Positions 35,994-44,688 of a stretch of 46,572 nt of DNA are shown one piece after another (the first letter of the stretch is position 1; each line of letters begins with the position of its first letter). A program made the translations under genes and the position numbers. The notes beneath the pieces were generated by a model. The model made no database searches. It saw only the letters and a list, made by a program, of their open reading frames with translations, and had not been told where the DNA came from. The stretch comes from Bacteroidales bacterium. GTDB taxonomy: Bacteria; Bacteroidota; Bacteroidia; Bacteroidales; ML635J-15. The stretch spans positions 1 to 46,572 of the forward strand of contig JAQIBY010000167.1 of assembly GCA_027858835.1 (NCBI GenBank), in the 5' to 3' direction.

Positions 35994-36677
35994 ATGTCAC
36001 AATTCAAAGGATTTGCAAAAAAACAATTTAGAGGCTTCCCGGACAAACCATTCGGCAACAACCGTGGCTTTCCACAACCTGCACGTTGGTACACCGCAGA
36101 CCCTCGCTATCTTGTTTTAAACAGTTCAAACGAAGTGCTTGAGATGATTGATAGGGGTTATGATCAGGTCAACGCTACTCCTTATATTAATAGACCTATT
36201 TTTGTGCCCGATGATGAATATTTTGGTCAATCAATTTACCATTCAACTGGTGGCATCAATGTTGATATATCTGGGAAATCAAACTATACTGTTATAGCTT
36301 TAACTAGGCAGTATAGTAACTATATGAACCCCATTCGTTTTGATAACCATTATATTAGGCATCTCCGGTATTCAACTTGGACTTATCACTATCTATATGA
36401 CTTATCAAATACAATAATAGGTACCGGATTTATACCGCTTGTGTCTAATAACACCTATTGGGGGCTTATTTATGCTCTTGAAGTTACCGCTTCAAAATTG
36501 ATACAGCGATATCCAACAATAAAAGAAATAGATGTTAATCTTAATTCTAATAATATAGCTTTTACAGACACACTCATGGGTCGTGGTCATACACGTGAAA
36601 TTATGATCTTTGACAATTCACTTGATAATTCCCAAATAATAAACGTGATGAACTTCATGACATCTCAAATCCCTTAA
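35994..36677 (+). CDS. Putative tail fibre / receptor-binding-region protein
   Basis: 227-aa ORF, compositionally distinct N- and C-terminal parts. Confidence 0.5.
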   Translation: MSQFKGFAKKQFRGFPDKPFGNNRGFPQPARWYTADPRYLVLNSSNEVLEMIDRGYDQVNATPYINRPIFVPDDEYFGQSIYHSTGGINVDISGKSNYTVIALTRQYSNYMNPIRFDNHYIRHLRYSTWTYHYLYDLSNTIIGTGFIPLVSNNTYWGLIYALEVTASKLIQRYPTIKEIDVNLNSNNIAFTDTLMGRGHTREIMIFDNSLDNSQIINVMNFMTSQIP

Positions 36678-36680
36678 CTT

Positions 36681-37073
36681 ATGAGACGCTACACCTACAT
36701 AACAAAAACAAACGCCATCACCGGCACTTCAACAATTCAACGTTACCGGTCCCGTGATGGCATTACTCGCACGACTGACACCACTGTCACGGCTGACGAC
36801 AATGATTACCAGTATTGTCTTGAGCACTCTCCCGAGAGCATTACAACTGAAGACATCACACAACAATATTACGATCAGCGTATGATTGAGGTCAAACAGC
36901 AACGCCGCGATCGATTCCACAACGAAGTTGATGACCTCACTGCCGAACTCGCACGAAGGCGAGAAATAAAGACCATCACCGTCGAAAAAGAGCAAACTAT
37001 CGTTTCAGAAATCGCCCGGCTAAGTGATGAGATCTTGCAATCACTCCCATATCCCGAAATACCAAACAATTAA
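36681..37073 (+). CDS. Hypothetical coiled-coil phage protein
   Basis: 130-aa ORF. Confidence 0.6.
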   Translation: MRRYTYITKTNAITGTSTIQRYRSRDGITRTTDTTVTADDNDYQYCLEHSPESITTEDITQQYYDQRMIEVKQQRRDRFHNEVDDLTAELARRREIKTITVEKEQTIVSEIARLSDEILQSLPYPEIPNN

Positions 37074-37132
37074 CAATCAGCAATCAACAATCAGCAATCA
37101 ACAATTCACAATTAACAATTCACAATTAACTC
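37068..37132. repeat. Heptamer array 4
   Basis: CAATTAA/CAATCAG/CAATTCA units between stop 37073 and ATG 37133. Confidence 0.9.
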
Positions 37133-38824
37133 ATGAAAATAACCGTCAACAATATCAATTTACATTTATCACCGAAAACAAAAATTCGGTTTAGCTTGAA
37201 AAGTGCGATTTTCAGCAGTGATGGCTCGTATTCCTTTCCCTTTAATTTACCCGCTACCTATGAAAATAGAAAGGCTTTAGGTTTTCCAGCCAGGCTCAGT
37301 TTAAAACAAAAAAGCAAGTCATTTGATTGCATCCTGCAAATTTCGTCTCGCACCTTTGAAGCATCTTTGTTTGTCATTGATGCCAATGATGATGAAATAA
37401 GAGTGTCCGTTCTGTTAAATGACATCTTATATAATCGTGATGGGAAAACACTCATTACAGATTTGAATTATGATGAAATACCATTGTCTTTAAATGATGT
37501 AGATGCTGAGACATATTTAAATGACAGCCTAACATCCGGTTATCCGGATTATAAGTTTGTATTACCTGAATTTGTAAGTACTGAAAACGGATTCGGAGCT
37601 GCAAATCAGTATGTATTTTTTGATAATAATGCACAAGGTGTTGATGCAGTTCCCGGTATTAAATATCCTGAAAGCTCCTTGATGCCACAGATATATTTAA
37701 AATATGTGATTGATCAGTTTCTTGCAGATTTTGATTACAAACTTACGGCAGATGATTTCTTTCAAATCACAGAAATTAATAAGTTGCTGGTACTTGGAGT
37801 TGGTGGAGTGCGATACTCTGCAGATCCTAATTATAGGAAAATAATTATTAAAGATCATTTGCCTTACGTGAGTTTCCTCGAATTGGTTGAGAGGCTTAAA
37901 CACACGTTTTCAGCAACATTTTTTAAAAATCATTTTACAAAAGAGGTAAAATTAAAGCTTCTGAAAAACATTTTAACCGCAAGCCCTCAAGTCGATTTGA
38001 CAAAGCGGGCTAAAATTACGGACATAATGTCTGATAAAATGCTGGACGGATTTGTCTTGTCACACGAATTTTCAGAAACTGACGATATTTGGAAAGAAAA
38101 GGTACACGACATGCGTGATGAAGTTGTAACAGCCACTTATACATCTTTATCAAACGTTAATGATGACGCCCATGTTTCCGGGGAATTCTTTCTTGTTGAA
38201 CCATTTGTCGGTCATCCACGTTCGGCTTATTACCGATTTAACTCATCCGGAAATTATGAATTGTTTTCTTATAAGTTTCAGAGTTACTTAAATGGAGATA
38301 TAAATGGAAACCTTGAGAAATTTGAAAAACAAATTACTGGTCCGCTTACACTCCCTTGGGACTTTGATTACAATTATCACCGCTATTTCATTTCTCCATT
38401 ATTTGTCGTTCCACAAGAAAAACGCAAGGATCAAACTTTAAGACTTTTATTTTACCGGGGAATGCAACCAGGAGGAATGACCCCAATTGATCCACATTAT
38501 CCCGACGGAATTGACATCCCGCTTGCATCAATGGATGTTTGGAGTTATTTAGATGTAAAGGTTCCTGGGGCAAATCTCGCACTTCGCAATGACGGACAAT
38601 ATGGTCTCGTAGAAAATTTTTGGAAAAATTGGATAAATTGGTCGTTAACTACTCGCTTACCGGTTAAAGCAATTTCAACAATGGCATTTCCAGAAATAAT
38701 GGAACTCGATTTTTCTCTACCGGTACGGATTGACACAGAAAACTATCTTATTAATTCAATGGATTTTGAAGTAGATATTGATGATGAAATAAAATTTGTA
38801 AAAATGAATTTGGAACGTTTGTAA
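37133..38824 (+). CDS. Phage tail / baseplate protein
   Basis: 563-aa ORF; SAIFSSDGSYSFPFNLPATYENRKALGFPARL. Confidence 0.6.
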   Translation: MKITVNNINLHLSPKTKIRFSLKSAIFSSDGSYSFPFNLPATYENRKALGFPARLSLKQKSKSFDCILQISSRTFEASLFVIDANDDEIRVSVLLNDILYNRDGKTLITDLNYDEIPLSLNDVDAETYLNDSLTSGYPDYKFVLPEFVSTENGFGAANQYVFFDNNAQGVDAVPGIKYPESSLMPQIYLKYVIDQFLADFDYKLTADDFFQITEINKLLVLGVGGVRYSADPNYRKIIIKDHLPYVSFLELVERLKHTFSATFFKNHFTKEVKLKLLKNILTASPQVDLTKRAKITDIMSDKMLDGFVLSHEFSETDDIWKEKVHDMRDEVVTATYTSLSNVNDDAHVSGEFFLVEPFVGHPRSAYYRFNSSGNYELFSYKFQSYLNGDINGNLEKFEKQITGPLTLPWDFDYNYHRYFISPLFVVPQEKRKDQTLRLLFYRGMQPGGMTPIDPHYPDGIDIPLASMDVWSYLDVKVPGANLALRNDGQYGLVENFWKNWINWSLTTRLPVKAISTMAFPEIMELDFSLPVRIDTENYLINSMDFEVDIDDEIKFVKMNLERL

Positions 38825-38839
38825 AAAACTGTATCTTTA
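38809..38839 (+). promoter_or_regulatory. Bacteroidetes-type promoter for lipoprotein moron
   Basis: TTTG - 19 nt - TATCTTTA. Confidence 0.5.
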
Positions 38840-38861
38840 CACAAACAAACAAACAACTGCT

Positions 38862-39242
38862 ATGAAAAAGATATTTTTATTCTTAATTGTAATTATTGCA
38901 TTTTCAACCGCTTGTGAGCGCATGTCATTTAAAACAAATGAATATACCTACCGAGTAACAGGAAATAGTGATGAGTTTTATATAACCTATACAAATCCTG
39001 ATGATGGTTCTGTAAGCTTTGTAAGTGACGGTGAGTGGGAATTGGAACGGGAAAAGAAAACAAATGCTGGATATGATTATCTGACATTAATGGCAAGGTC
39101 TGATTGTGATACTTGTGATGTAACTATCGAAATTCTTGTGAATGGAGAAAGTATTGCCTTACACAAACGAGATGGTTTCTCCTTTGCGAAAATTAATGTG
39201 TTTGAAGATGACGAAGGAAATTATTACGAGCTCACTGAATAA
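38862..39242 (+). CDS. Phage-encoded lipoprotein (moron)
   Basis: MKKIFLFLIVIIAFSTACERMSF with lipobox FSTAC. Confidence 0.75.
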   Translation: MKKIFLFLIVIIAFSTACERMSFKTNEYTYRVTGNSDEFYITYTNPDDGSVSFVSDGEWELEREKKTNAGYDYLTLMARSDCDTCDVTIEILVNGESIALHKRDGFSFAKINVFEDDEGNYYELTE

Positions 39243-39302
39243 CGCACAGTAGCACTAAAGCACTCCGATTAAGGAAAGAATTAATAAGACTATCAAAATA
39301 AA

Positions 39303-39339
39303 AACGCCTATTACGAGATCCCGTAGCAGGCGTTTTTTT
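39303..39339 (+). terminator. Rho-independent terminator
   Basis: AACGCCTATTACG...CGTAGCAGGCGTTTTTTT. Confidence 0.85.
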
Positions 39340-39384
39340 ATGTTGTCATTTTTATACATATATATGTATAAAAATGACAACATA
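39339..39384. repeat. 46-bp perfect palindrome at the 3' end of int
   Basis: TATGTTGTCATTTTTATACATAT|ATATGTATAAAAATGACAACATA. Confidence 0.97.
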
Positions 39385-39385
39385 G

Positions 39386-40561
39386 TTACAATTCTGGAAA
39401 ATTATGCAGTATATCATTACTGATCTTTCCGTTCAAACTAACCAAATATTTGTCTGTTGTCTCAAGGCTTGAATGTCGCAAATGCTGCTGTATATCCTTA
39501 ACAGGAATTCCTAATTCACTTAGCATTATTGCGCCAGTGTGTTTATAGCTGTAAAATTTATACACTTTCGACACTCCGAGTTTATCACGTGTTTTCCGAA
39601 ATCTATTTGCCAGATTATTATGTCCCAATTGGGTGTATCCGGGTTTATTGCCTTGGCTGAAAACAAAGCAATCACCTTCATACATATGTAACATGTTAAT
39701 TTTAATTATTTCTGTCAAAGGGTCTGGAATTCCAATAGTTTGACTTTTGCCATTTTTGGCAATCTCTGCAGGGATTGTAATTGTCCACCTGCGAAAATCA
39801 ACATCTCGAATTTTTAAGCCTCTGAGCTCTTCCGGTCTGATGAAAGCATAATACATCATCGACACTGCCATATATAGCTGATGATCCCTTTTAATCTCCT
39901 TGGCGAACTCCTTTAATAGTACTTCAGGAATTGGTTTTGCTGCATATTTTTGATTTGATTTTTTAAGCTTTGGTAATGAGTGAACCGGACTTTGAATTCC
40001 GGCAAACTTAAACACTTCATTTAATACTTGCATGTATTTGCTAATTGTGATGTCTTCCCGATTCTGATCATTCCGTAAAAAATAGAAGAAATCGGATATA
40101 TGCTTATTGGATATTTCTCCAATAAATCTTTTGTCAAGCTGATTCGACTCTAACCAATAGTTGAATTGTCGGCATTTGCTTTTATATCCGAGCATGGTTT
40201 TTCGGCGGTATTTTGGCGTTGTCAGTGTATTGACATATTTTGATGCAAAATAAGCGAATGTTTTAAGGCTGTCAATACGAATTTTAGATGCTTCTTGCCG
40301 ATAGCCTAAGCTGTACTTATACTTAACCGAATTTCCCCCTGGCATCCATCCAGACTCAAGTAAATGTTTCCATTCCTCAATTAGTAATTCAGCCGATTTA
40401 TACCGTTCATCAGCAGTTTTCTGATTCAGGCCTTTATACTTCTTCAGCTGAATCATTTTAAGTGTATCCGGATCCTGAACCGAAAACCGGATACACCATC
40501 TTTTAGAAATATCTCCATTGCAATCATGAAGATAAGGTTCGCGATAATTCTTCTTTTTCAT
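39386..40561 (-). CDS. int: Tyrosine recombinase / phage integrase
   Basis: MMYYAFIRPEELRGLKIRDV ... YSYKHTGAIMLSELGIPVKDIQQHLRHSSLETTDKYL; adjacent to att/ssrA. Confidence 0.92.
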   Translation of the reverse strand: MKKKNYREPYLHDCNGDISKRWCIRFSVQDPDTLKMIQLKKYKGLNQKTADERYKSAELLIEEWKHLLESGWMPGGNSVKYKYSLGYRQEASKIRIDSLKTFAYFASKYVNTLTTPKYRRKTMLGYKSKCRQFNYWLESNQLDKRFIGEISNKHISDFFYFLRNDQNREDITISKYMQVLNEVFKFAGIQSPVHSLPKLKKSNQKYAAKPIPEVLLKEFAKEIKRDHQLYMAVSMMYYAFIRPEELRGLKIRDVDFRRWTITIPAEIAKNGKSQTIGIPDPLTEIIKINMLHMYEGDCFVFSQGNKPGYTQLGHNNLANRFRKTRDKLGVSKVYKFYSYKHTGAIMLSELGIPVKDIQQHLRHSSLETTDKYLVSLNGKISNDILHNFPEL

Positions 40562-40680
40562 AGCCTTGATTTTTGTTTCCCCAAACTCAAATCAAGCTAA
40601 AAAGAACGTTGAGACACATTTTATGTCTCATTTTAATTTTTAAAGCTCATAAACATTTGAAATTCAATTGCTTACAAATT

Positions 40681-40701
40681 TTTGTGGAGCTGCCGGGAGT
40701 C
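40681..40701. repeat. att site core, right copy (ssrA 3' end)
   Basis: TTTGTGGAGCTGCCGGGAGTC, identical to 3971-3991. Confidence 0.9.
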
Positions 40702-41081
40702 GAACCCGGGTCCAAACAAGTAACAGACATGGTTTCTACATGCTTAGCTTTCTGTTAATTGTCGGGATAAATAAGGTTGAAAGCCTCCTAAGTTTATCCG
40801 TATCCTTTTAGCCTTAGTACTCTTTAAAGGAATCAGAGCACGCATCCCAAAATTATCGCCACTTCTAAAAGGTTTGGAATCAGGAAGATCCTCTCCAGAA
40901 GTGTCTCGTCCTAACGCCTAGCGAAAGGATTAAGCCTAATCTACTAAACTTCGATTAAGCAGCAAGAGCATAATTGTCTGCGCCATTTAAAAAGTCTGTG
41001 AACAGTTGGTAACGAGCATACTCACATGGCCCGGCATGCTTACAAATCCATTATCCTTGCTGTCAATACCATTTCAGCCCC
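40685..41081 (-). ncRNA. ssrA: tmRNA
   Basis: 5' GGGGCTG and 3' CAGCTCCA acceptor stem, T-arm GGGTTCGACTCCC, tag ORF GADNYALAA* at 40955-40984. Confidence 0.93.
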
Positions 41082-41180
41082 GGAAAAGGATTACAAAAAT
41101 ACGTAAAAACTTTACCATTTCAAAGTTTTAAACAATATGGGCATCGCCTTTGTTTTTAGATTGTACTAATATTATCACCT

Positions 41181-41672
41181 ATGTGCTTATTAAAATCAAA
41201 GCCCACCAATGCAAAACAGGTTGATATCGAAAAATATGCCGGAAAATGGTATGAAATTGCGCGTTATCCAAATTCATTTGAAAAAAATTGCGATTATACA
41301 ACTGCAACTTATAGTTTGAAAAAAAATTACATTCAGGTTTTTAACCAATGTCGCAAAGCGGATGGCGCTGAATCCGGAATTAAAGGAAAAGCCTTCCCTG
41401 TGAAAGGAAGCAATAACACAAAACTGAAAGTTCAATTCTTTTGGCCTTTCCGTGCCGGATATTGGATTATAGCCAAAGATGATGACTACATGTGGGCATT
41501 AGTCGGCTCTCCGTCAAAACGATATTTCTGGATACTCGCCCGTGAGCCAAAATTAGCTCCTGATTTAATTGAAAAACTCAAGGAAATCATGAAAAATCAC
41601 GGATATTTTCCTGAACGCCTGTATTTCACTAATCAAGACGACTTATCAACAATAGAATCAACAAGTAATTAA
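41181..41672 (+). CDS. Lipocalin family protein (Blc-like)
   Basis: DIEKYAGKWYEIARYPNSFEKNCDYTTATYSL...WILAREPKL. Confidence 0.85.
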   Translation: MCLLKSKPTNAKQVDIEKYAGKWYEIARYPNSFEKNCDYTTATYSLKKNYIQVFNQCRKADGAESGIKGKAFPVKGSNNTKLKVQFFWPFRAGYWIIAKDDDYMWALVGSPSKRYFWILAREPKLAPDLIEKLKEIMKNHGYFPERLYFTNQDDLSTIESTSN

Positions 41673-41807
41673 CTGATATTCTGATAGTTTTGATGCACAA
41701 CCACAAGGTGTTCCAGGTTGCAATTGTTAATTACTATTCAGTCGCTTATTTTTTTTGGACTGCTTTTTGAAGTAAATTTAACTTTATTTTAAACTTTATA
41801 AAGTTTA

Positions 41808-42176
41808 TTGCGTATGAGTAAGCAAATGAAAAAAACAGGAAGCATTTTGGGATTAATCTTGTTTGTTCTATTAACAACGAACAGTATAGGAAATGCACAG
41901 AAGGTTTATAACTGCCAATATAAAAGCGATGCAGATATAAATGTATATGTTTCTGATTATCGCAGCGATGCAGATTTGGTTGTTTATAAATGTGATTATA
42001 AAAGCGATGCATCGGGAAACGAAGGAGAATGGTATTTTGTGAATTATAAAAGTGAAGCAGATAAAAAAATTTATATAACTTCGTATCGTAGCGATGCAGA
42101 TTTGATTATTTATTTTTCAGATTATCGTAGCGATGCAGAATGGAAAAATAAAAGCAAACAACATTTAATGTATTAA
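41808..42176 (+). CDS. DUF6150-like repeat protein, copy 1
   Basis: Repeats YKSDAD/YRSDAD; signal peptide; probable start MKKTGSILG. Confidence 0.7.
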   Translation: MRMSKQMKKTGSILGLILFVLLTTNSIGNAQKVYNCQYKSDADINVYVSDYRSDADLVVYKCDYKSDASGNEGEWYFVNYKSEADKKIYITSYRSDADLIIYFSDYRSDAEWKNKSKQHLMY

Positions 42177-42196
42177 CCTAAAACTAATAATTTACT

Positions 42197-42541
42197 ATGA
42201 AACAATTACTTACAATTATCGCCGCAGTGTTTTTATTAATGATAAGTGCGAACAGTTTTGCCCAATCAGTGTATGCTGCTGATTCGAAATATGATGCGGA
42301 TATCAAAGTGTATGTAGCAGACAGTAAGTATGATGCAGATCTTGTCGTGTATAAGGTGTCTTCAAAATATGATGCAGATGACAACAAAGGTTTGTGGTAC
42401 TTTACGGATTCAAAATACGATGCGGATAAAGTGATTTATTTCGTTGACAGCAAATACGATGCAGATATAACTATCTATTTTGCTGATTCAAAATATGATG
42501 CAGAATGGCGCAGTGCAAACAAAAAACACCTAATGTACTAA
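42197..42541 (+). CDS. DUF6150-like repeat protein, copy 2
   Basis: Repeats SKYDAD; signal peptide; same HLMY C-terminus. Confidence 0.72.
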   Translation: MKQLLTIIAAVFLLMISANSFAQSVYAADSKYDADIKVYVADSKYDADLVVYKVSSKYDADDNKGLWYFTDSKYDADKVIYFVDSKYDADITIYFADSKYDAEWRSANKKHLMY

Positions 42542-42639
42542 GCACCTAAAATTCAGTCTTTTAAGACAGGTGCATAATAAAAATCCAATGCTATGCATTG
42601 ATTTTCAAGCCGGAGTTTTAAGCACTGCACAAGTATCGA

Positions 42640-44607
42640 ATGAAGAAAGGACGGATTATTTTCGGGAGCGTATTATTGCTTCTCATTTTTGGGAGTGTTT
42701 TCACAGTAATTTACGTGAAAAATAAGCTGGAAGCAAAGCTTACAACGGTTTTAGACATTCAAGAATCAGATCATGATTTAAGCTGGAAAAGAATTCGCAG
42801 TTTTAAAGAAAACGGAAAACGTGGAATACGCATTTCTGAGATTAGTGCTACCAATACACAATCCGGAGACAGTGTTTTTTATGCTCAGGAAATTATCGTT
42901 TTTACAAAAGATAAAATTTCAGGACTAAAAAATCCTGCACAAATTTCCATTTTTATTGACTCCCCGACAATTCATTTGTACGAAACTGAGTCAAGTCAAA
43001 ACAATGCAGACTTGCCGGAAGGAACGGGAAACCTCTCATTTCATGACATGCCCTCATTGTATATTCGTAACCTGAGCATTGTTAATCATAATACTGATAC
43101 AATCCCGCAACGAATTCAGGGAATCCATATGCAAGGAGTTCAACAGAATAAAGCATGGCAGATTGATGTGCGATACAAAGCCAATAATCAAGATTTTCTA
43201 TGTTCAGCACAGCTTCGGGGGAATACGTCCAATTTCAAAATTGACAGTGCATTTATTTCCATTCAAAACATTAAGATTTGCAATTTTGAATACGAGCATA
43301 CACATTTCAAACGTGCGGAGGACAATTATAAACTACACATATTCAATCGATTAAATGCTATTGAAAACGATCAATTCAAGCAGATGACAGATAGCTCATA
43401 TATCGATTACGATTACTTCATTTCTTCACAAAATGGCGTGAAAGAAATCACAGGATACTGCAATGCACATGTCAATATCCCGGACAGTGTGCAAATGAAT
43501 TTCTCACATACGACTCAGCAAAATCAAATCTCAAAACAAAGTCAAGCTAATTTAGATTTTATTAGTTCTGATGGATCGATAAATTGGGATTATTCCCTGC
43601 ATCAGAATGAAGACGACTTCAATTTTTCACAACAATTTTTCAGCGATCTTCAAACGGAAATTCAAGTTGCCAAAAATCTCCTAAGCCTAAAATCAAAAGG
43701 CGATTTTCAAAGCAAATCAATTGAGCATGGACAAATGCAAAGCCGTGGAGGCTTTAACAATAATTTCTATACTGTTTACGATGATGTTGATTGCCTACTA
43801 GGCATTAACGGGACAGGAAATCAGACGATTTTGAGTTTCCGCTCAAGCGCCTTAAATCTCGATACTGAAATCAGGCTTTTGGACATTCAAAAAAGCTTAC
43901 GATTCAACAGCGGATTAAACATGGATGGTGATATTCATTTAACGAGCATTGAATTGCCTGAAGGCAAACAAAAACCAAAAACAAATCGCATTTTAAAACC
44001 TGAAAATCAAGAATTCAGCATACCAACATTTCTGAAAGAAGCAAATATTAGACTTATACTAAAAATTGATACATTGATTCAGGATAAAAACATTATATCG
44101 CTAAAAAATGACTTCACAGGACAATATCAAAATGAAATTTTCCAATTAACCGGCAGCATCGACCTTACTAATCAATATGTCGGAAGTTTAAAAACTAATA
44201 TGGAATTTTCCGACGGAAAATTAAACGGAAAATTATTGTCAGACGGATTACAAGTTAACAACACAAGCTCATTGCCTTTAATATCTTCAAGCATTGATTT
44301 TACCAAAGATACTGCGATATTACATGCTTTTGAAATCCCATTTCAGTCAAAAGAAAATGAACTCATAGTCCAAAAAAGCATATTACGCAGTGATGAATTT
44401 TTACTGATGCTCTCCGGTGCAATGGCAGCAGAACATCAAAATTTCGAACTTAGCCTAAGTGCCCCGTCTGGGCAATTCAAAGGCGCTGCTGCTCTACTTA
44501 TCAAAGCAAAAACCACAGAAAAGACTCATGGCTTGCAAACACTTATTCTGAAAGTAAATCGAGATCAAGGAAAATTAAAAATAAAAACAGAGGTATTAGA
44601 AAACTGA
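42640..44607 (+). CDS. Membrane-anchored protein, possibly AsmA-like
   Basis: N-terminal TM IIFGSVLLLLIFGSVFTVIYV followed by a long extracytoplasmic domain. Confidence 0.55.
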   Translation: MKKGRIIFGSVLLLLIFGSVFTVIYVKNKLEAKLTTVLDIQESDHDLSWKRIRSFKENGKRGIRISEISATNTQSGDSVFYAQEIIVFTKDKISGLKNPAQISIFIDSPTIHLYETESSQNNADLPEGTGNLSFHDMPSLYIRNLSIVNHNTDTIPQRIQGIHMQGVQQNKAWQIDVRYKANNQDFLCSAQLRGNTSNFKIDSAFISIQNIKICNFEYEHTHFKRAEDNYKLHIFNRLNAIENDQFKQMTDSSYIDYDYFISSQNGVKEITGYCNAHVNIPDSVQMNFSHTTQQNQISKQSQANLDFISSDGSINWDYSLHQNEDDFNFSQQFFSDLQTEIQVAKNLLSLKSKGDFQSKSIEHGQMQSRGGFNNNFYTVYDDVDCLLGINGTGNQTILSFRSSALNLDTEIRLLDIQKSLRFNSGLNMDGDIHLTSIELPEGKQKPKTNRILKPENQEFSIPTFLKEANIRLILKIDTLIQDKNIISLKNDFTGQYQNEIFQLTGSIDLTNQYVGSLKTNMEFSDGKLNGKLLSDGLQVNNTSSLPLISSSIDFTKDTAILHAFEIPFQSKENELIVQKSILRSDEFLLMLSGAMAAEHQNFELSLSAPSGQFKGAAALLIKAKTTEKTHGLQTLILKVNRDQGKLKIKTEVLEN

Positions 44608-44688
44608 ACAAATAAAAAAAACCCAGAAAAAAATAGCTTCTTACGACAAAATTAAAGTTTTTTTATTAGATTTGCTTAACGCTAAGTT

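Larger units (their letters stand above)
3971..40701. mobile_element. Prophage integrated in the 3' end of ssrA
   Basis: 21-bp direct repeat at both ends; integrase next to ssrA; capsid, terminase, portal, tape measure and lysis genes inside. Confidence 0.93.

Noticed and set aside
32901-37132. CRISPR array
   Set aside because: Units are contiguous 7-mers without unique spacers, and there are no cas genes
3970-40700. Diversity-generating retroelement or anti-phage defence island
   Set aside because: No reverse transcriptase, template/variable repeat pair, or recognisable defence gene in the translated ORFs
40573-40758. 61-aa plus-strand ORF
   Set aside because: Runs through the att core and antisense to ssrA; not coding
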